Assembly (NCBI GenBank): GCA_029721435.1 | Contig: CM056584.1 | Coordinates: 6,964,395-7,028,394, forward strand | DNA length: 64,000 bases | Reading direction: 5' to 3' | Origin: Gymnothorax reevesii | Lineage: Eukaryota > Chordata > Actinopteri > Anguilliformes > Muraenidae | Part shown: positions 1 through 11,900 of the stretch, piece by piece | Numbering within the stretch: position 1 is the first letter of the stretch | Layout of the letters: every line of letters starts with the position of its first letter | Notes under the pieces: model-generated | Told to the model about the DNA's origin: nothing | The model's input: only the letters and a program-made list of their open reading frames with translations | Databases searched by the model: none | Position numbers and translations under genes: made by a program

Positions 1-162
1 TCTTGTATAATAAAAAAAATTGAGTAATGTTAATGTTTAAATGCTAATGCTAACATGCTAATGCTAGCGATCTAATGTGAGTTCTAATATCTGGTCAATT
101 TCATACTCTACGTGTCCTCTATGATGTTAATAGGAGATCAGATGGCATTTCAGCTTAAAACT
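1..162 (+). repeat. A-tract monomer variant (head TCTTGTATAATAAAA)
   Basis: In this variant the head carries an uninterrupted A-tract before TTGAGTAATG and lacks the first CpG. In the left zone the tract has eight A's, with starts at 1, 1451, 2740, 4190, 6948 and 9706. From about 10,834 onward it is mostly seven, and six at about 16,688. Starts of this type are useful phase markers for the higher-order repeats. Confidence 0.93.
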
Positions 163-323
163 TCTTGTGTAAAATGGAAATTGAGTGACATTAATGTTTT
201 AATACTAATGCTAACATGCTAATGCTAGCGATCTAATGTGAGTGCTAATATCTGGTCATTTTCATTCTGTACGTGTCCTCTATGATGGGAGTATGGGATC
301 AGATGGCATTTCAGCTTAACCCT
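163..323 (+). repeat. Reference 161-bp monomer (two 14-bp sub-repeats)
   Basis: This is an example of the commonest length class. The head reads TCTTGTGTAAAATGGAAATT and continues with GAGTGACATT. The core holds two 14-bp sub-repeats, the first ending AAC and the second ending AGC. The conserved tail follows from CTAATGTGAG to the CCCT before the next unit. This head type ('GACATT, TTTTAATAC') recurs throughout the array. Other 161-bp heads are GCTTGTGTAAAATGG, GCTTGTGTAAAATAG, GCTTGTGTACAATGG and TCTTGTTTAAAATGG. Confidence 0.95.
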
Positions 324-470
324 GCTTGTGTAAAATGGAAATTGAGTGACGTTAATGTTTGAATGCTAATGCTAGCAATCTAATATGTGTGCTATTATCT
401 GGTCATTTTCATACTGTACGTGTCCTCTATGAAGTGAGTATGGGATCAGATGGCATTTCAGCTTAACCCT
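324..470 (+). repeat. 147-bp monomer class (one sub-repeat)
   Basis: This unit lacks one 14-bp sub-repeat: the core goes straight from GAATGCTAATGCTAGC to AATC. Its length is 161 minus 14. Equivalent units lie at 1774-1920, 3063-3209, 4513-4659, 7271-7417 and 10029-10175, once per short HOR. I found none to the right of 10.5 kb. Confidence 0.92.
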
Positions 471-631
471 GCTTGTGTAAAATAGAAATTGAGTGACGTT
501 AATGTTTGAATGCTAATGCTAACATGCTAATGTTAGCGATCTAATGTGAGTGCTAATATCTGGTCATTTTCATACTGTAAGTGTCCTCTATGATGTTAGT
601 ATGAGATCAGATGGCATTTCTCCTTCACCCT

Positions 632-806
632 TCTTGTATTATAAGCAAATTGAGTAATGTTAATGTTTCAATGCTAATGCTAACATGCTGATGCTAACAT
701 GCTTATGCTAGCAATCTAATGTGAGTGCTAATACCTGGTCATTTTCATACTGTACATGTCCTCTATGATGTTAATAGGAGATCAGATGGCATTTCAGCTT
801 AACCCT
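632..806 (+). repeat. 175-bp monomer class (three sub-repeats, head TCTTGTATTATAAGC)
   Basis: The core has three sub-repeats: ATGCTAATGCTAAC, ATGCTGATGCTAAC and ATGCTTATGCTAGC. The head TCTTGTATTATAAGC (or ATTATGAGC or ATTATGATAA in other copies) is almost always coupled to three sub-repeats. The monomer just before it almost always ends in CTCCTTCACCCT and carries CTGTAAGTGTCC, so the two travel as a fixed pair. Copies occur all along the window, for example at 24626-24800 and 25284-25458. Confidence 0.92.
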
Positions 807-1450
807 TCTTGTGTAAAATGGAAATTGAGTGACATTAATGTTTTAATACTAATGCTAACATGCTATTGCTAGCGATCTAATGTGAGTGCTAATATCTGGT
901 CATTTTTATACCATACGTGTCCTCTATGATGGGAGTATTGGATCAGATGGCATTTCAGGTTAACCCTGCTTGTGTAAAATAGAAATTGAGTGACGTTAAT
1001 GTTTGAATGCTAATGTTAACATGCTAATGCTAGTGATTTAATGTGAGTGCTAATACCTGGTCATTTTCATACTGTACATGTCCTCTATAATGGGAGTATG
1101 AGATCAGATGGCTTTTCAGCTTAACCCTGCTTGTGTAAAATGGAAATTGAGTGACGTTAATGTTTGAATGCTAATGGTAACATGCTAATGCTGGCGATCT
1201 AATATGAGTTCTAATATCTGGTCATTTTCATACCATACGTGTCCTCTATGACGTTAATAGGAGATCAGATGGCATTTCAGCTTAACCCTGATTGTGTAAA
1301 ATGGAAATTGAGTGACGTTAATGTTTGAATGCTAATGGTAACATGCTAATGCTGGCGATCTAATATGAGTTCTAATATCTGGTCATTTTCATACCATACG
1401 TGTCCTCTATGATGTTAATAGGAGATCAGATGGCATTTCAGCTTAACCCT

Positions 1451-2739
1451 TCTTGTATAATAAAAAAAATTGAGTAATGTTAATGTTTAAATGCTAATGC
1501 TAACATGCTAATGCTAGCGATCTAATGTGAGTTCTAATATCTGGTCAATTTCATACTCTACGTGTCCTCTATGATGTTAATAGGAGATCAGATGGCATTT
1601 CAGCTTAAAACTTCTTGTGTAAAATGGAAATTGAGTGACATTAATGTTTTAATACTAATGCTAACATGCTAATGCTAGCGATCTAATGTGAGTGCTAATA
1701 TCTGGTCATTTTCATTCTGTACGTGTCCTCTATGATGCGAGTATGGGATCAGATGGCATTTCAGCTTAACCCTGCTTGTGTAAAATGGAAATTGAGTGAC
1801 GTTAATGTTTGAATGCTAATGCTAGCAATCTAATATGTGTGCTAATATCTGGTCATTTTCATACTGTACGTGTCCTCTATGAAGTGAGTATGGGATCAGA
1901 TGGCATTTCAGCTTAACCCTGCTTGTGTAAAATAGAAATTGAGTGACGTTAATGTTTGAATGCTAATGCTAACATGCTAATGTTAGCGATCTAATGTGAG
2001 TGCTAATATCTGGTCATTTTCATACTGTAAGTGTCCTCTACGATGTTAGTATGAGATCAGATGGCATTTCTCCTTCACCCTTCTTGTATTATAAGCAAAT
2101 TGAGTAATGTTAATGTTTCAATGATAATGCTAACATGCTGATGCTAACATGCTTATGCTAGCAATCTAATGTGAGTGCTAATACCTGGTCATTTTCATAC
2201 TGTACATGTCCTCTATGATGTTAATAGGAGATCAGATGGCATTTCAGCTTAACCCTTCTTGTGTAAAATGGAAATTGAGTGACATTAATGTTTTAATACT
2301 AATGCTAACATGCTATTGCTAGCGATCTAATGTGAGTGCTAATATCTGGTCATTTTTATACCATACGTGTCCTCTATGATGGGAGTATTGGATCAGATGG
2401 CATTTCAGGTTAACCCTGCTTGTGTAAAATAGAAATTGAGTGACGTTAATGTTTGAATGCTAATGTTAACATGCTAATGCTAGCGATCTAATGTGAGTGC
2501 TAATACCTGGTCATTTTCATACTGTACATGTCCTCTATAATGGGAGTATGAGATCAGATGGCTTTTCAGCTTAACCCTGCTTGTGTAAAATGGAAATTGA
2601 GTGACGTTAATGTTTGAATGCTCATGGTAACATGCTAATGCTGGCGATCTAATATGAGTTCTAATATCTGGTCATTTTCATACCATACGTGTCCTCTATG
2701 ATGTTAATAGGAGATCAGATGGCATTTCAGCTTAACCCT
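1451..2739. repeat. HOR-1b, 8-monomer unit (1,289 bp)
   Basis: This unit is the same as 1-1450 in order and variants but lacks one of the two last near-identical monomers (1,450 minus 161 is 1,289). It differs by a few substitutions, such as ATGATGCGAG near 1735 and GCTCATGG near 2620. Together with the 1,450-bp unit it makes a 2,739-bp composite that repeats from 2740. Confidence 0.92.
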
Positions 2740-5283
2740 TCTTGTATAATAAAAAAAATTGAGTAATGTTAATGTTTAAATGCTAATGCTAACATGCTAA
2801 TGCTAGCGATCTAATGTGAGTTCTAATATCTGGTCAATTTCATACTCTACGTGTCCTCTATGATGTTAATAGGAGATCAGATGGCATTTCAGCTTAAAAC
2901 TTCTTGTGTAAAATGGAAATTGAGTGACATTAATGTTTTAATACTAATGCTAACATGCTAATGCTAGCGATCTAATGTGAGTGCTAATATCTGGTCATTT
3001 TCATTCTGTACGTGTCCTCTATGATGGGAGTATGGGATCAGATGGCATTTCAGCTTAACCCTGCTTGTGTAAAATGGAAATTGAGTGACGTTAATGTTTG
3101 AATGCTAATGCTAGCAATCTAATATGTGTGCTATTATCTGGTCATTTTCATACTGTACGTGTCCTCTATGAAGTGAGTATGGGATCAGATGGCATTTCAG
3201 CTTAACCCTGCTTGTGTAAAATAGAAATTGAGTGACGTTAATGTTTGAATGCTAATGCTAACATGCTAATGTTAGCGATCTAATGTGAGTGCTAATATCT
3301 GGTCATTTTCATACTGTAAGTGTCCTCTATGATGTTAGTATGAGATCAGATGGCATTTCTCCTTCACCCTTCTTGTATTATAAGCAAATTGAGTAATGTT
3401 AATGTTTCAATGCTAATGCTAACATGCTGATGCTAACATGCTTATGCTAGCAATCTAATGTGAGTGCTAATACCTGGTCATTTTCATACTGTACATGTCC
3501 TCTATGATGTTAATAGGAGATCAGATGGCATTTCAGCTTAACCCTTCTTGTGTAAAATGGAAATTGAGTGACATTAATGTTTTAATACTAATGCTAACAT
3601 GCTATTGCTAGCGATCTAATGTGAGTGCTAATATCTGGTCATTTTTATACCATACGTGTCCTCTATGATGGGAGTATTGGATCAGATGGCATTTCAGGTT
3701 AACCCTGCTTGTGTAAAATAGAAATTGAGTGACGTTAATGTTTGAATGCTAATGTTAACATGCTAATGCTAGTGATTTAATGTGAGTGCTAATACCTGGT
3801 CATTTTCATACTGTACATGTCCTCTATAATGGGAGTATGAGATCAGATGGCTTTTCAGCTTAACCCTGCTTGTGTAAAATGGAAATTGAGTGACGTTAAT
3901 GTTTGAATGCTAATGGTAACATGCTAATGCTGGCGATCTAATATGAGTTCTAATATCTGGTCATTTTCATACCATACGTGTCCTCTATGACGTTAATAGG
4001 AGATCAGATGGCATTTCAGCTTAACCCTGATTGTGTAAAATGGAAATTGAGTGACGTTAATGTTTGAATGCTAATGGTAACATGCTAATGCTGGCGATCT
4101 AATATGAGTTCTAATATCTGGTCATTTTCATACCATACGTGTCCTCTATGATGTTAATAGGAGATCAGATGGCATTTCAGCTTAACCCTTCTTGTATAAT
4201 AAAAAAAATTGAGTAATGTTAATGTTTAAATGCTAATGCTAACATGCTAATGCTAGCGATCTAATGTGAGTTCTAATATCTGGTCAATTTCATACTCTAC
4301 GTGTCCTCTATGATGTTAATAGGAGATCAGATGGCATTTCAGCTTAAAACTTCTTGTGTAAAATGGAAATTGAGTGACATTAATGTTTTAATACTAATGC
4401 TAACATGCTAATGCTAGCGATCTAATGTGAGTGCTAATATCTGGTCATTTTCATTCTGTACGTGTCCTCTATGATGCGAGTATGGGATCAGATGGCATTT
4501 CAGCTTAACCCTGCTTGTGTAAAATGGAAATTGAGTGACGTTAATGTTTGAATGCTAATGCTAGCAATCTAATATGTGTGCTAATATCTGGTCATTTTCA
4601 TACTGTACGTGTCCTCTATGAAGTGAGTATGGGATCAGATGGCATTTCAGCTTAACCCTGCTTGTGTAAAATAGAAATTGAGTGACGTTAATGTTTGAAT
4701 GCTAATGCTAACATGCTAATGTTAGCGATCTAATGTGAGTGCTAATATCTGGTCATTTTCATACTGTAAGTGTCCTCTACGATGTTAGTATGAGATCAGA
4801 TGGCATTTCTCCTTCACCCTTCTTGTATTATAAGCAAATTGAGTAATGTTAATGTTTCAATGATAATGCTAACATGCTGATGCTAACATGCTTATGCTAG
4901 CAATCTAATGTGAGTGCTAATACCTGGTCATTTTCATACTGTACATGTCCTCTATGATGTTAATAGGAGATCAGATGGCATTTCAGCTTAACCCTTCTTG
5001 TGTAAAATGGAAATTGAGTGACATTAATGTTTTAATACTAATGCTAACATGCTATTGCTAGCGATCTAATGTGAGTGCTAATATCTGGTCATTTTTATAC
5101 CATACGTGTCCTCTATGATGGGAGTATTGGATCAGATGGCATTTCAGGTTAACCCTGCTTGTGTAAAATAGAAATTGAGTGACGTTAATGTTTGAATGCT
5201 AATGTTAACATGCTAATGCTAGCGATCTAATGTGAGTGCTAATACCTGGTCATTTTCATACTGTACATGTCCTCTATAATGGG
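2740..5283. repeat. Second copy of the 2,739-bp HOR-1/HOR-1b composite, truncated
   Basis: Positions 2740-4189 repeat 1-1450, and 4190 to about 5283 repeat 1451 onward, both at a distance of 2,739 bp with almost no differences by eye. Private variants such as ATGATGCGAG (near 4476) and CTCTACGATG (near 4775) are shared at this distance. The match stops near 5283, where GGGAATATGG replaces GGGAGTATGA. Confidence 0.92.
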
Positions 5284-5959
5284 AATATGGGATCAGATGG
5301 CATTTCAGCTTAACCCTGTTTGTGTAAAATGGAAATTGAGTGACGTTAGTTTAAATGCTAATGCTAACATGCTAATGCTAGCGATCTAATGTGAGTGCTA
5401 ATACCTGGTCATTTTCATACTGTACATGTCCTCTATGATGGGATTATGAGATCAGATGGCTTTTCAGCTTAACCCTGCTTGTGTAAAATGGTAATTGAGT
5501 GACGTTAATGTTTGAATGCTAATGCTAACATGCTAATGCTAGCGATCTAATGTGAGTGCTAATACCTGGTCATTTTCATACTGTACATGTCCTCTATGAT
5601 GGGAGTATGAGATCAGATGGCTTTTCAGCTTAACCCTGCTTGTGTAAAATGGAAATTGAGTGACCTTAATGTTTGAATTTTAATGCTAACATGCTAAGGC
5701 TAGCGATCTAATGTGAGTTCTAATATCTGGTCATTTTCATACTACACTTGTCCTCTATGATGGGAATATGGGATCAGATGGCATTTCAGCTTAACCCTGT
5801 TTATGTAAAATGGAAATTGAGTGACGTTAATGTTTAAATGCTAATGCTAACATGCTAATGCTAGCGATCTAATGTGAGTGCTAATATCTGGTCATTTTCA
5901 TACTGTACGTGTCTTCTATGATGTTAATAGGAGATCAGATGGCATTTCAGCTTCACCCT

Positions 5960-6114
5960 TCTTGTGTAAAATGGAAATTGAGTGATGTTAATGTTTAAAT
6001 GCTAACATGCTAATGCTAGCGCTCTAATGTGAGTGCTAATATCTGGTCATTTTCATACTGTACGTGTCCTCTATGATGGGATTATGGGATCAGATGGCAT
6101 TTCAGCATAACCCT
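5960..6114 (+). repeat. 155-bp monomer with a 6-bp core deletion
   Basis: The core reads TTTAAATGCTAACATGC, one ATGCTA hexamer short, followed by GCGCTCTAATG. A second copy lies one 2,758-bp HOR later, at 8718-8872. It shows that the hexamer, and not only the 14-mer, can be lost as a unit. Confidence 0.85.
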
Positions 6115-6275
6115 GCTTGTGTAAAATGGAAATTGAGTGACGTTAATGTTTGAATACTAATGCTAACATGCTAATGCTAGCAATCTAATGTGAGTGCTAA
6201 TATCTGGTCATTTTCATTCTGTAAGTGTCCTCTATGATGTTAGTATGAGATCAGATGGCATTTCTCCTTCAACCT

Positions 6276-6464
6276 TCTTGTATTATAAGCAAATTGAGAA
6301 ATGTTAATGTTTCAATGCTAATGCTAACATGCTAATGCTAACATGCTGATGCCAACATGCTAATGCTAGCAATCTAATGTGAGTGCTAATACCTGGTCAT
6401 TTTCATACTGTACATGTCTTCTATGATGGGAGTATGGGATCAGATGGCATTTCAGCTTAACCCT
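6276..6464 (+). repeat. 189-bp monomer class (four sub-repeats)
   Basis: This is the longest unit seen, with four 14-bp sub-repeats. The third is diverged (ATGCTGATGCCAAC). The head is the ATTATAAGC type with GAGAAATG in place of GAGTAATG, and the preceding unit ends CTCCTTCAACCT. The same unit recurs at 9034-9222, 27391-27579, 33593-33781, 56189-56377 and 60914-61102. The last four also share GCTAGCATGC in the second sub-repeat, so they form their own lineage. Confidence 0.92.
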
Positions 6465-6947
6465 GCTTTTGTAAAATGGAAATTGGGTGACGTTAATGTT
6501 TGAATGCTAATGCTAACATGCTAATGCTAGCGATCTAATGTGAGTGCTAATATCTGGTCATTTTCATACTGTACATGTCCTCTATGATGGGAGTATGAGA
6601 TCAGATGGCTTTTTAGCTTAACCCTGCTTGTGTAAAATGGAAATTGAGTGACGTTAATGTTTGAATGCTAATGCTAACATGCTAATGCTTGCGTTCTAAT
6701 GTGAGTGCTAATATCTGGTCATTTTCATACTGTACATGTCCTCTATGATGGGAGTATGAGATCAGATGGCTTTTCAGCTTAACCCTGCTTGTGTAAAATG
6801 GAAATTGAGTGACGTTAATGTTTGAATGCTCATGGTAACATGCTAATGCTGGCGATCTAATATGAGTTCTAATATCTGGTCATTTTCATACCATACGTGT
6901 CCTCTATGATGTTAATAGGAGATCAGATGGCATTTCAGCTTAACCCT

Positions 6948-9705
6948 TCTTGTATAATAAAAAAAATTGAGTAATGTTAATGTTTAAATGCTAATGCTAA
7001 CATGCTAATGCTAGCGATCTAATGTGAGTTCTAATATCTGGTCAATTTCATACTCTACGTGTCCTCTATGATGTTAATAGGAGATCAGATGGCATTTCAG
7101 CTTAAAACTTCTTGTGTAAAATGGAAATTGAGTGACATTAATGTTTTAATACTAATGCTAACATGCTAATGCTAGCGATCTAATGTGAGTGCTAATATCT
7201 GGTCATTTTCATTCTGTACGTGTCCTCTATGATGGGAGTATGGGATCAGATGGCATTTCAGCTTAACCCTGCTTGTGTAAAATGGAAATTGAGTGACGTT
7301 AATGTTTGAATGCTAATGCTAGCAATCTAATATGTGTGCTATTATCTGGTCATTTTCATACTGTACGTGTCCTCTATGAAGTGAGTATGGGATCAGATGG
7401 CATTTCAGCTTAACCCTGCTTGTGTAAAATAGAAATTGAGTGACGTTAATGTTTGAATGCTAATGCTAACATGCTAATGTTAGCGATCTAATGTGAGTGC
7501 TAATATCTGGTCATTTTCATACTGTAAGTGTCCTCTACGATGTTAGTATGAGATCAGATGGCATTTCTCCTTCACCCTTCTTGTATTATAAGCAAATTGA
7601 GTAATGTTAATGTTTCAATGATAATGCTAACATGCTGATGCTAACATGCTTATGCTAGCAATCTAATGTGAGTGCTAATACCTGGTCATTTTCATACTGT
7701 ACATGTCCTCTATGATGTTAATAGGAGATCAGATGGCATTTCAGCTTAACCCTTCTTGTGTAAAATGGAAATTGAGTGACATTAATGTTTTAATACTAAT
7801 GCTAACATGCTATTGCTAGCGATCTAATGTGAGTGCTAATATCTGGTCATTTTTATACCATACGTGTCCTCTATGATGGGAGTATTGGATCAGATGGCAT
7901 TTCAGGTTAACCCTGCTTGTGTAAAATAGAAATTGAGTGACGTTAATGTTTGAATGCTAATGTTAACATGCTAATGCTAGCGATCTAATGTGAGTGCTAA
8001 TACCTGGTCATTTTCATACTGTACATGTCCTCTATAATGGGAATATGGGATCAGATGGCATTTCAGCTTAACCCTGTTTGTGTAAAATGGAAATTGAGTG
8101 ACGTTAGTTTAAATGCTAATGCTAACATGCTAATGCTAGCGATCTAATGTGAGTGCTAATACCTGGTCATTTTCATACTGTACATGTCCTCTATGATGGG
8201 ATTATGAGATCAGATGGCTTTTCAGCTTAACCCTGCTTGTGTAAAATGGTAATTGAGTGACGTTAATGTTTGAATGCTAATGCTAACATGCTAATGCTAG
8301 CGATCTAATGTGAGTGCTAATACCTGGTCATTTTCATACTGTACATGTCCTCTATGATGGGAGTATGAGATCAGATGGCTTTTCAGCTTAACCCTGCTTG
8401 TGTAAAATGGAAATTGAGTGACCTTAATGTTTGAATTTTAATGCTAACATGCTAAGGCTAGCGATCTAATGTGAGTTCTAATATCTGGTCATTTTCATAC
8501 TACACTTGTCCTCTATGATGGGAATATGGGATCAGATGGCATTTCAGCTTAACCCTGTTTATGTAAAATGGAAATTGAGTGACGTTAATGTTTAAATGCT
8601 AATGCTAACATGCTAATGCTAGCGATCTAATGTGAGTGCTAATATCTGGTCATTTTCATACTGTACGTGTCTTCTATGATGTTAATAGGAGATCAGATGG
8701 CATTTCAGCTTCACCCTTCTTGTGTAAAATGGAAATTGAGTGATGTTAATGTTTAAATGCTAACATGCTAATGCTAGCGCTCTAATGTGAGTGCTAATAT
8801 CTGGTCATTTTCATACTGTACGTGTCCTCTATGATGGGATTATGGGATCAGATGGCATTTCAGCATAACCCTGCTTGTGTAAAATGGAAATTGAGTGACG
8901 TTAATGTTTGAATACTAATGCTAACATGCTAATGCTAGCAATCTAATGTGAGTGCTAATATCTGGTCATTTTCATTCTGTAAGTGTCCTCTATGATGTTA
9001 GTATGAGATCAGATGGCATTTCTCCTTCAACCTTCTTGTATTATAAGCAAATTGAGAAATGTTAATGTTTCAATGCTAATGCTAACATGCTAATGCTAAC
9101 ATGCTGATGCCAACATGCTAATGCTAGCAATCTAATGTGAGTGCTAATACCTGGTCATTTTCATACTGTACATGTCTTCTATGATGGGAGTATGGGATCA
9201 GATGGCATTTCAGCTTAACCCTGCTTTTGTAAAATGGAAATTGGGTGACGTTAATGTTTGAATGCTAATGCTAACATGCTAATGCTAGCGATCTAATGTG
9301 AGTGCTAATATCTGGTCATTTTCATACTGTACATGTCCTCTATGATGGGAGTATGAGATCAGATGGCTTTTTAGCTTAACCCTGCTTGTGTAAAATAGAA
9401 ATTGAGTGACGTTAATGTTTGAATGCTAATGTTAACATGCTAATGCTAGCGATCTAATGTGAGTGCTAATACCTGGTCATTTTCATACTGTACATGTCCT
9501 CTATAATGGGAGTATGAGATCAGATGGCTTTTCAGCTTAACCCTGCTTGTGTAAAATGGAAATTGAGTGACGTTAATGTTTGAATGCTCATGGTAACATG
9601 CTAATGCTGGCGATCTAATATGAGTTCTAATATCTGGTCATTTTCATACCATACGTGTCCTCTATGATGTTAATAGGAGATCAGATGGCATTTCAGCTTA
9701 ACCCT
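6948..9705. repeat. HOR-2, second copy (2,758 bp)
   Basis: This repeats 4190-6947 at exactly 2,758 bp, including the 2-bp and 6-bp losses and the 189-bp unit. One monomer differs as a block: 9384-9544 does not match its counterpart at 6626-6786 but looks like the monomer at 2418-2578. The GGGAGTATGG near 7235 also follows the 2740 copy and not the 4190 copy, so the unit is a mosaic. Confidence 0.92.
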
Positions 9706-10511
9706 TCTTGTATAATAAAAAAAATTGAGTAATGTTAATGTTTAAATGCTAATGCTAACATGCTAATGCTAGCGATCTAATGTGAGTTCTAATATCTGGT
9801 CAATTTCATACTCTACGTGTCCTCTATGATGTTAATAGGAGATCAGATGGCATTTCAGCTTAAAACTTCTTGTGTAAAATGGAAATTGAGTGACATTAAT
9901 GTTTTAATACTAATGCTAACATGCTAATGCTAGCGATCTAATGTGAGTGCTAATATCTGGTCATTTTCATTCTGTACGTGTCCTCTATGATGGGAGTATG
10001 GGATCAGATGGCATTTCAGCTTAACCCTGCTTGTGTAAAATGGAAATTGAGTGACGTTAATGTTTGAATGCTAATGCTAGCAATCTAATATGTGTGCTAT
10101 TATCTGGTCATTTTCATACTGTACGTGTCCTCTATGAAGTGAGTATGGGATCAGATGGCATTTCAGCTTAACCCTGCTTGTGTAAAATAGAAATTGAGTG
10201 ACGTTAATGTTTGAATGCTAATGCTAACATGCTAATGTTAGCGATCTAATGTGAGTGCTAATATCTGGTCATTTTCATACTGTAAGTGTCCTCTATGATG
10301 TTAGTATGAGATCAGATGGCATTTCTCCTTCACCCTTCTTGTATTATAAGCAAATTGAGTAATGTTAATGTTTCAATGCTAATGCTAACATGCTGATGCT
10401 AACATGCTTATGCTAGCAATCTAATGTGAGTGCTAATACCTGGTCATTTTCATACTGTACATGTCCTCTATGATGTTAATAGGAGATCAGATGGCATTTC
10501 AGCTTAACCCT
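9706..10511. repeat. Partial HOR-1 copy (5 monomers), right end of the short-HOR zone
   Basis: This matches 1-806 (lengths 162, 161, 147, 161 and 175). At 10,512 the expected GACATT-type monomer is replaced by a TCTTGTTTAAAATGG monomer, and the series changes for good. This is the last place the 147-bp class and the eight-A tract occur in the window. Confidence 0.9.
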
Positions 10512-11900
10512 TCTTGTTTAAAATGGAAATTGAGTGATGTTAATGTTTAAATGCTAATGCTAACATGCTAATGCTAGCGATCTAATTTGAGTGCAAATAT
10601 CTGGTCATTTTCATACTGTACGTGTCCTCTATGATGGGAATATGGGATCAGATGGCATTTCAGCTTTACCCTGTTTGTGTAAAATGGAAATTGAGTGATG
10701 TTAATGTTTGAATACTAATGCTAACATGCTAATGCTAGCGATCTAATGTGAGTGCTAATATCTGGTCATTTTCATACTATACGTGTCCTCTATGATGTTA
10801 ATCGGAGATCAGATGGCATTTCAGCTTAACCCTTCTTGTATAATAAAAAAATTGAGTAATGTTAATGTTTAAATGCTAATGCTAACATGCTAATGCTAGC
10901 GATCTAATGTGAGTGCTAATATCTGGTCATTTTTATACTGTACGTGTCCTCTATGATGGGAGTATTGGATCAGATGGCATTTCAGCTTACCCCTGCTTGT
11001 GTAAAATAGAAATTGAGTGACGTTAATGTTTGAATGCTAATGTTAACATGCTAATGCTAGCGATCTAATGTGAGTGCTAATATCTGGTCATTTTCATACT
11101 ATACGTGTCCTCTATGATGTTAATAGGAGATCAGATGGCATTTCAGCTTAACCCTTCTTGTATAATAAAAAAATTGAGTAATGTTAATGTTTAAATACTA
11201 ATGCTAACATGCTAATGCTAGCGATCTAATGTGAGTGCTAATATCTGGTCATTTTTATACTGTACGTGTCCTCTATGATGGGAGTATTGGATCAGATGGC
11301 ATTTCAGCTTAACCCTGCTTGTGTAAAATAGAAATTGAGTGACGTTAATGTTTGAATGCTAATGCTAACATGCTAATGCTAGCGATCTAATGTGAGTTCT
11401 AATATCTGTTCATTTTCATACTATACGTGTCCTCTATGATGTTAATAGGAGATCAGATGACATTTCAGCATAACCCTGTTTGTGTAAAATGGAAATTGAG
11501 TGACGTTAATGTTTAAATGCTAATGCTAACATGCTAATATTAGCGATCTAATGTGAGTGGTAATATCTGGTCATTTTCATACTGTACGTGTCCTCTATGA
11601 TGTTAATAGGAGATCAGATGGCATTTCAGCTTAACCCTTCTTGTATAATAAAAAAATTGAGTAATGTTAATGTTTAAATGCTAATGCTAACATGCTAATG
11701 CTAGCGATCTTATGTCAGTTCTAATATCTGGTCATTTCCATACTCTACGTGTCCTCTATGATGTTAATAGGAGATCAGATGGCATTTCAGCTTAACCCTT
11801 CTTGTGTAAAATGGAAATTGAGTGACATTAATGTTTTAATACTAATGCTAACATGCTAATGCTCGCGATCTAATGTAAGTGCTAATATCTGGTCATTTTC
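10512..11900. repeat. Transitional block between short-HOR and long-HOR zones
   Basis: It has nearly nine monomers of mixed type with no full copy of the block elsewhere in the window, although single monomers resemble units further right (for example ATCTGTTCATT and AGATGACATTTCAGC units near 11,400-11,470, also seen near 17,260, 19,850 and 28,470). Inside it a dimer is duplicated: 10834-11155 and 11156-11477. Confidence 0.8.
10834..11477. repeat. Tandem duplication of a 322-bp dimer
   Basis: An A-tract monomer followed by a GCTTGTGTAAAATAG monomer occurs twice in a row, starting at 10834 and 11156. Both copies share CATTTTTATACTGTACG and GAGTATTGGATC. They differ at several sites (ATGTTAACATG against ATGCTAACATG, CTGGTC against CTGTTC), so the duplication is not very recent or has been partly converted. 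Confidence 0.82.

Larger units (their letters stand above)
1..1450. repeat. HOR-1, 9-monomer unit (1,450 bp)
   Basis: Nine monomers start at 1, 163, 324, 471, 632, 807, 968, 1129 and 1290, with lengths 162, 161, 147, 161, 175, 161, 161, 161 and 161. The last two are near-identical (both with GGTAAC and GGCGATC), so the ninth looks like a recent one-monomer duplication. The next copy begins at 1451. Confidence 0.93.
4190..6947. repeat. HOR-2, 17-monomer unit (2,758 bp), first copy
   Basis: The first part (4190 to about 5283) is HOR-1b material. The rest (about 5284-6947) is a different series that includes a unit with GACGTTAGTTTAAATG (2-bp loss), the 155-bp unit and the 189-bp unit. The lengths sum correctly: 17 x 161 = 2,737, plus 1, -14, +14, +28, -2 and -6, gives 2,758. 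Confidence 0.92.

Noticed and set aside
10842..10852. TATA-box-like A-tract heads (TATAATAAAAAAA) as promoters
   Set aside because: They are a repeated head variant in an AT-rich satellite with no downstream gene or initiator context.
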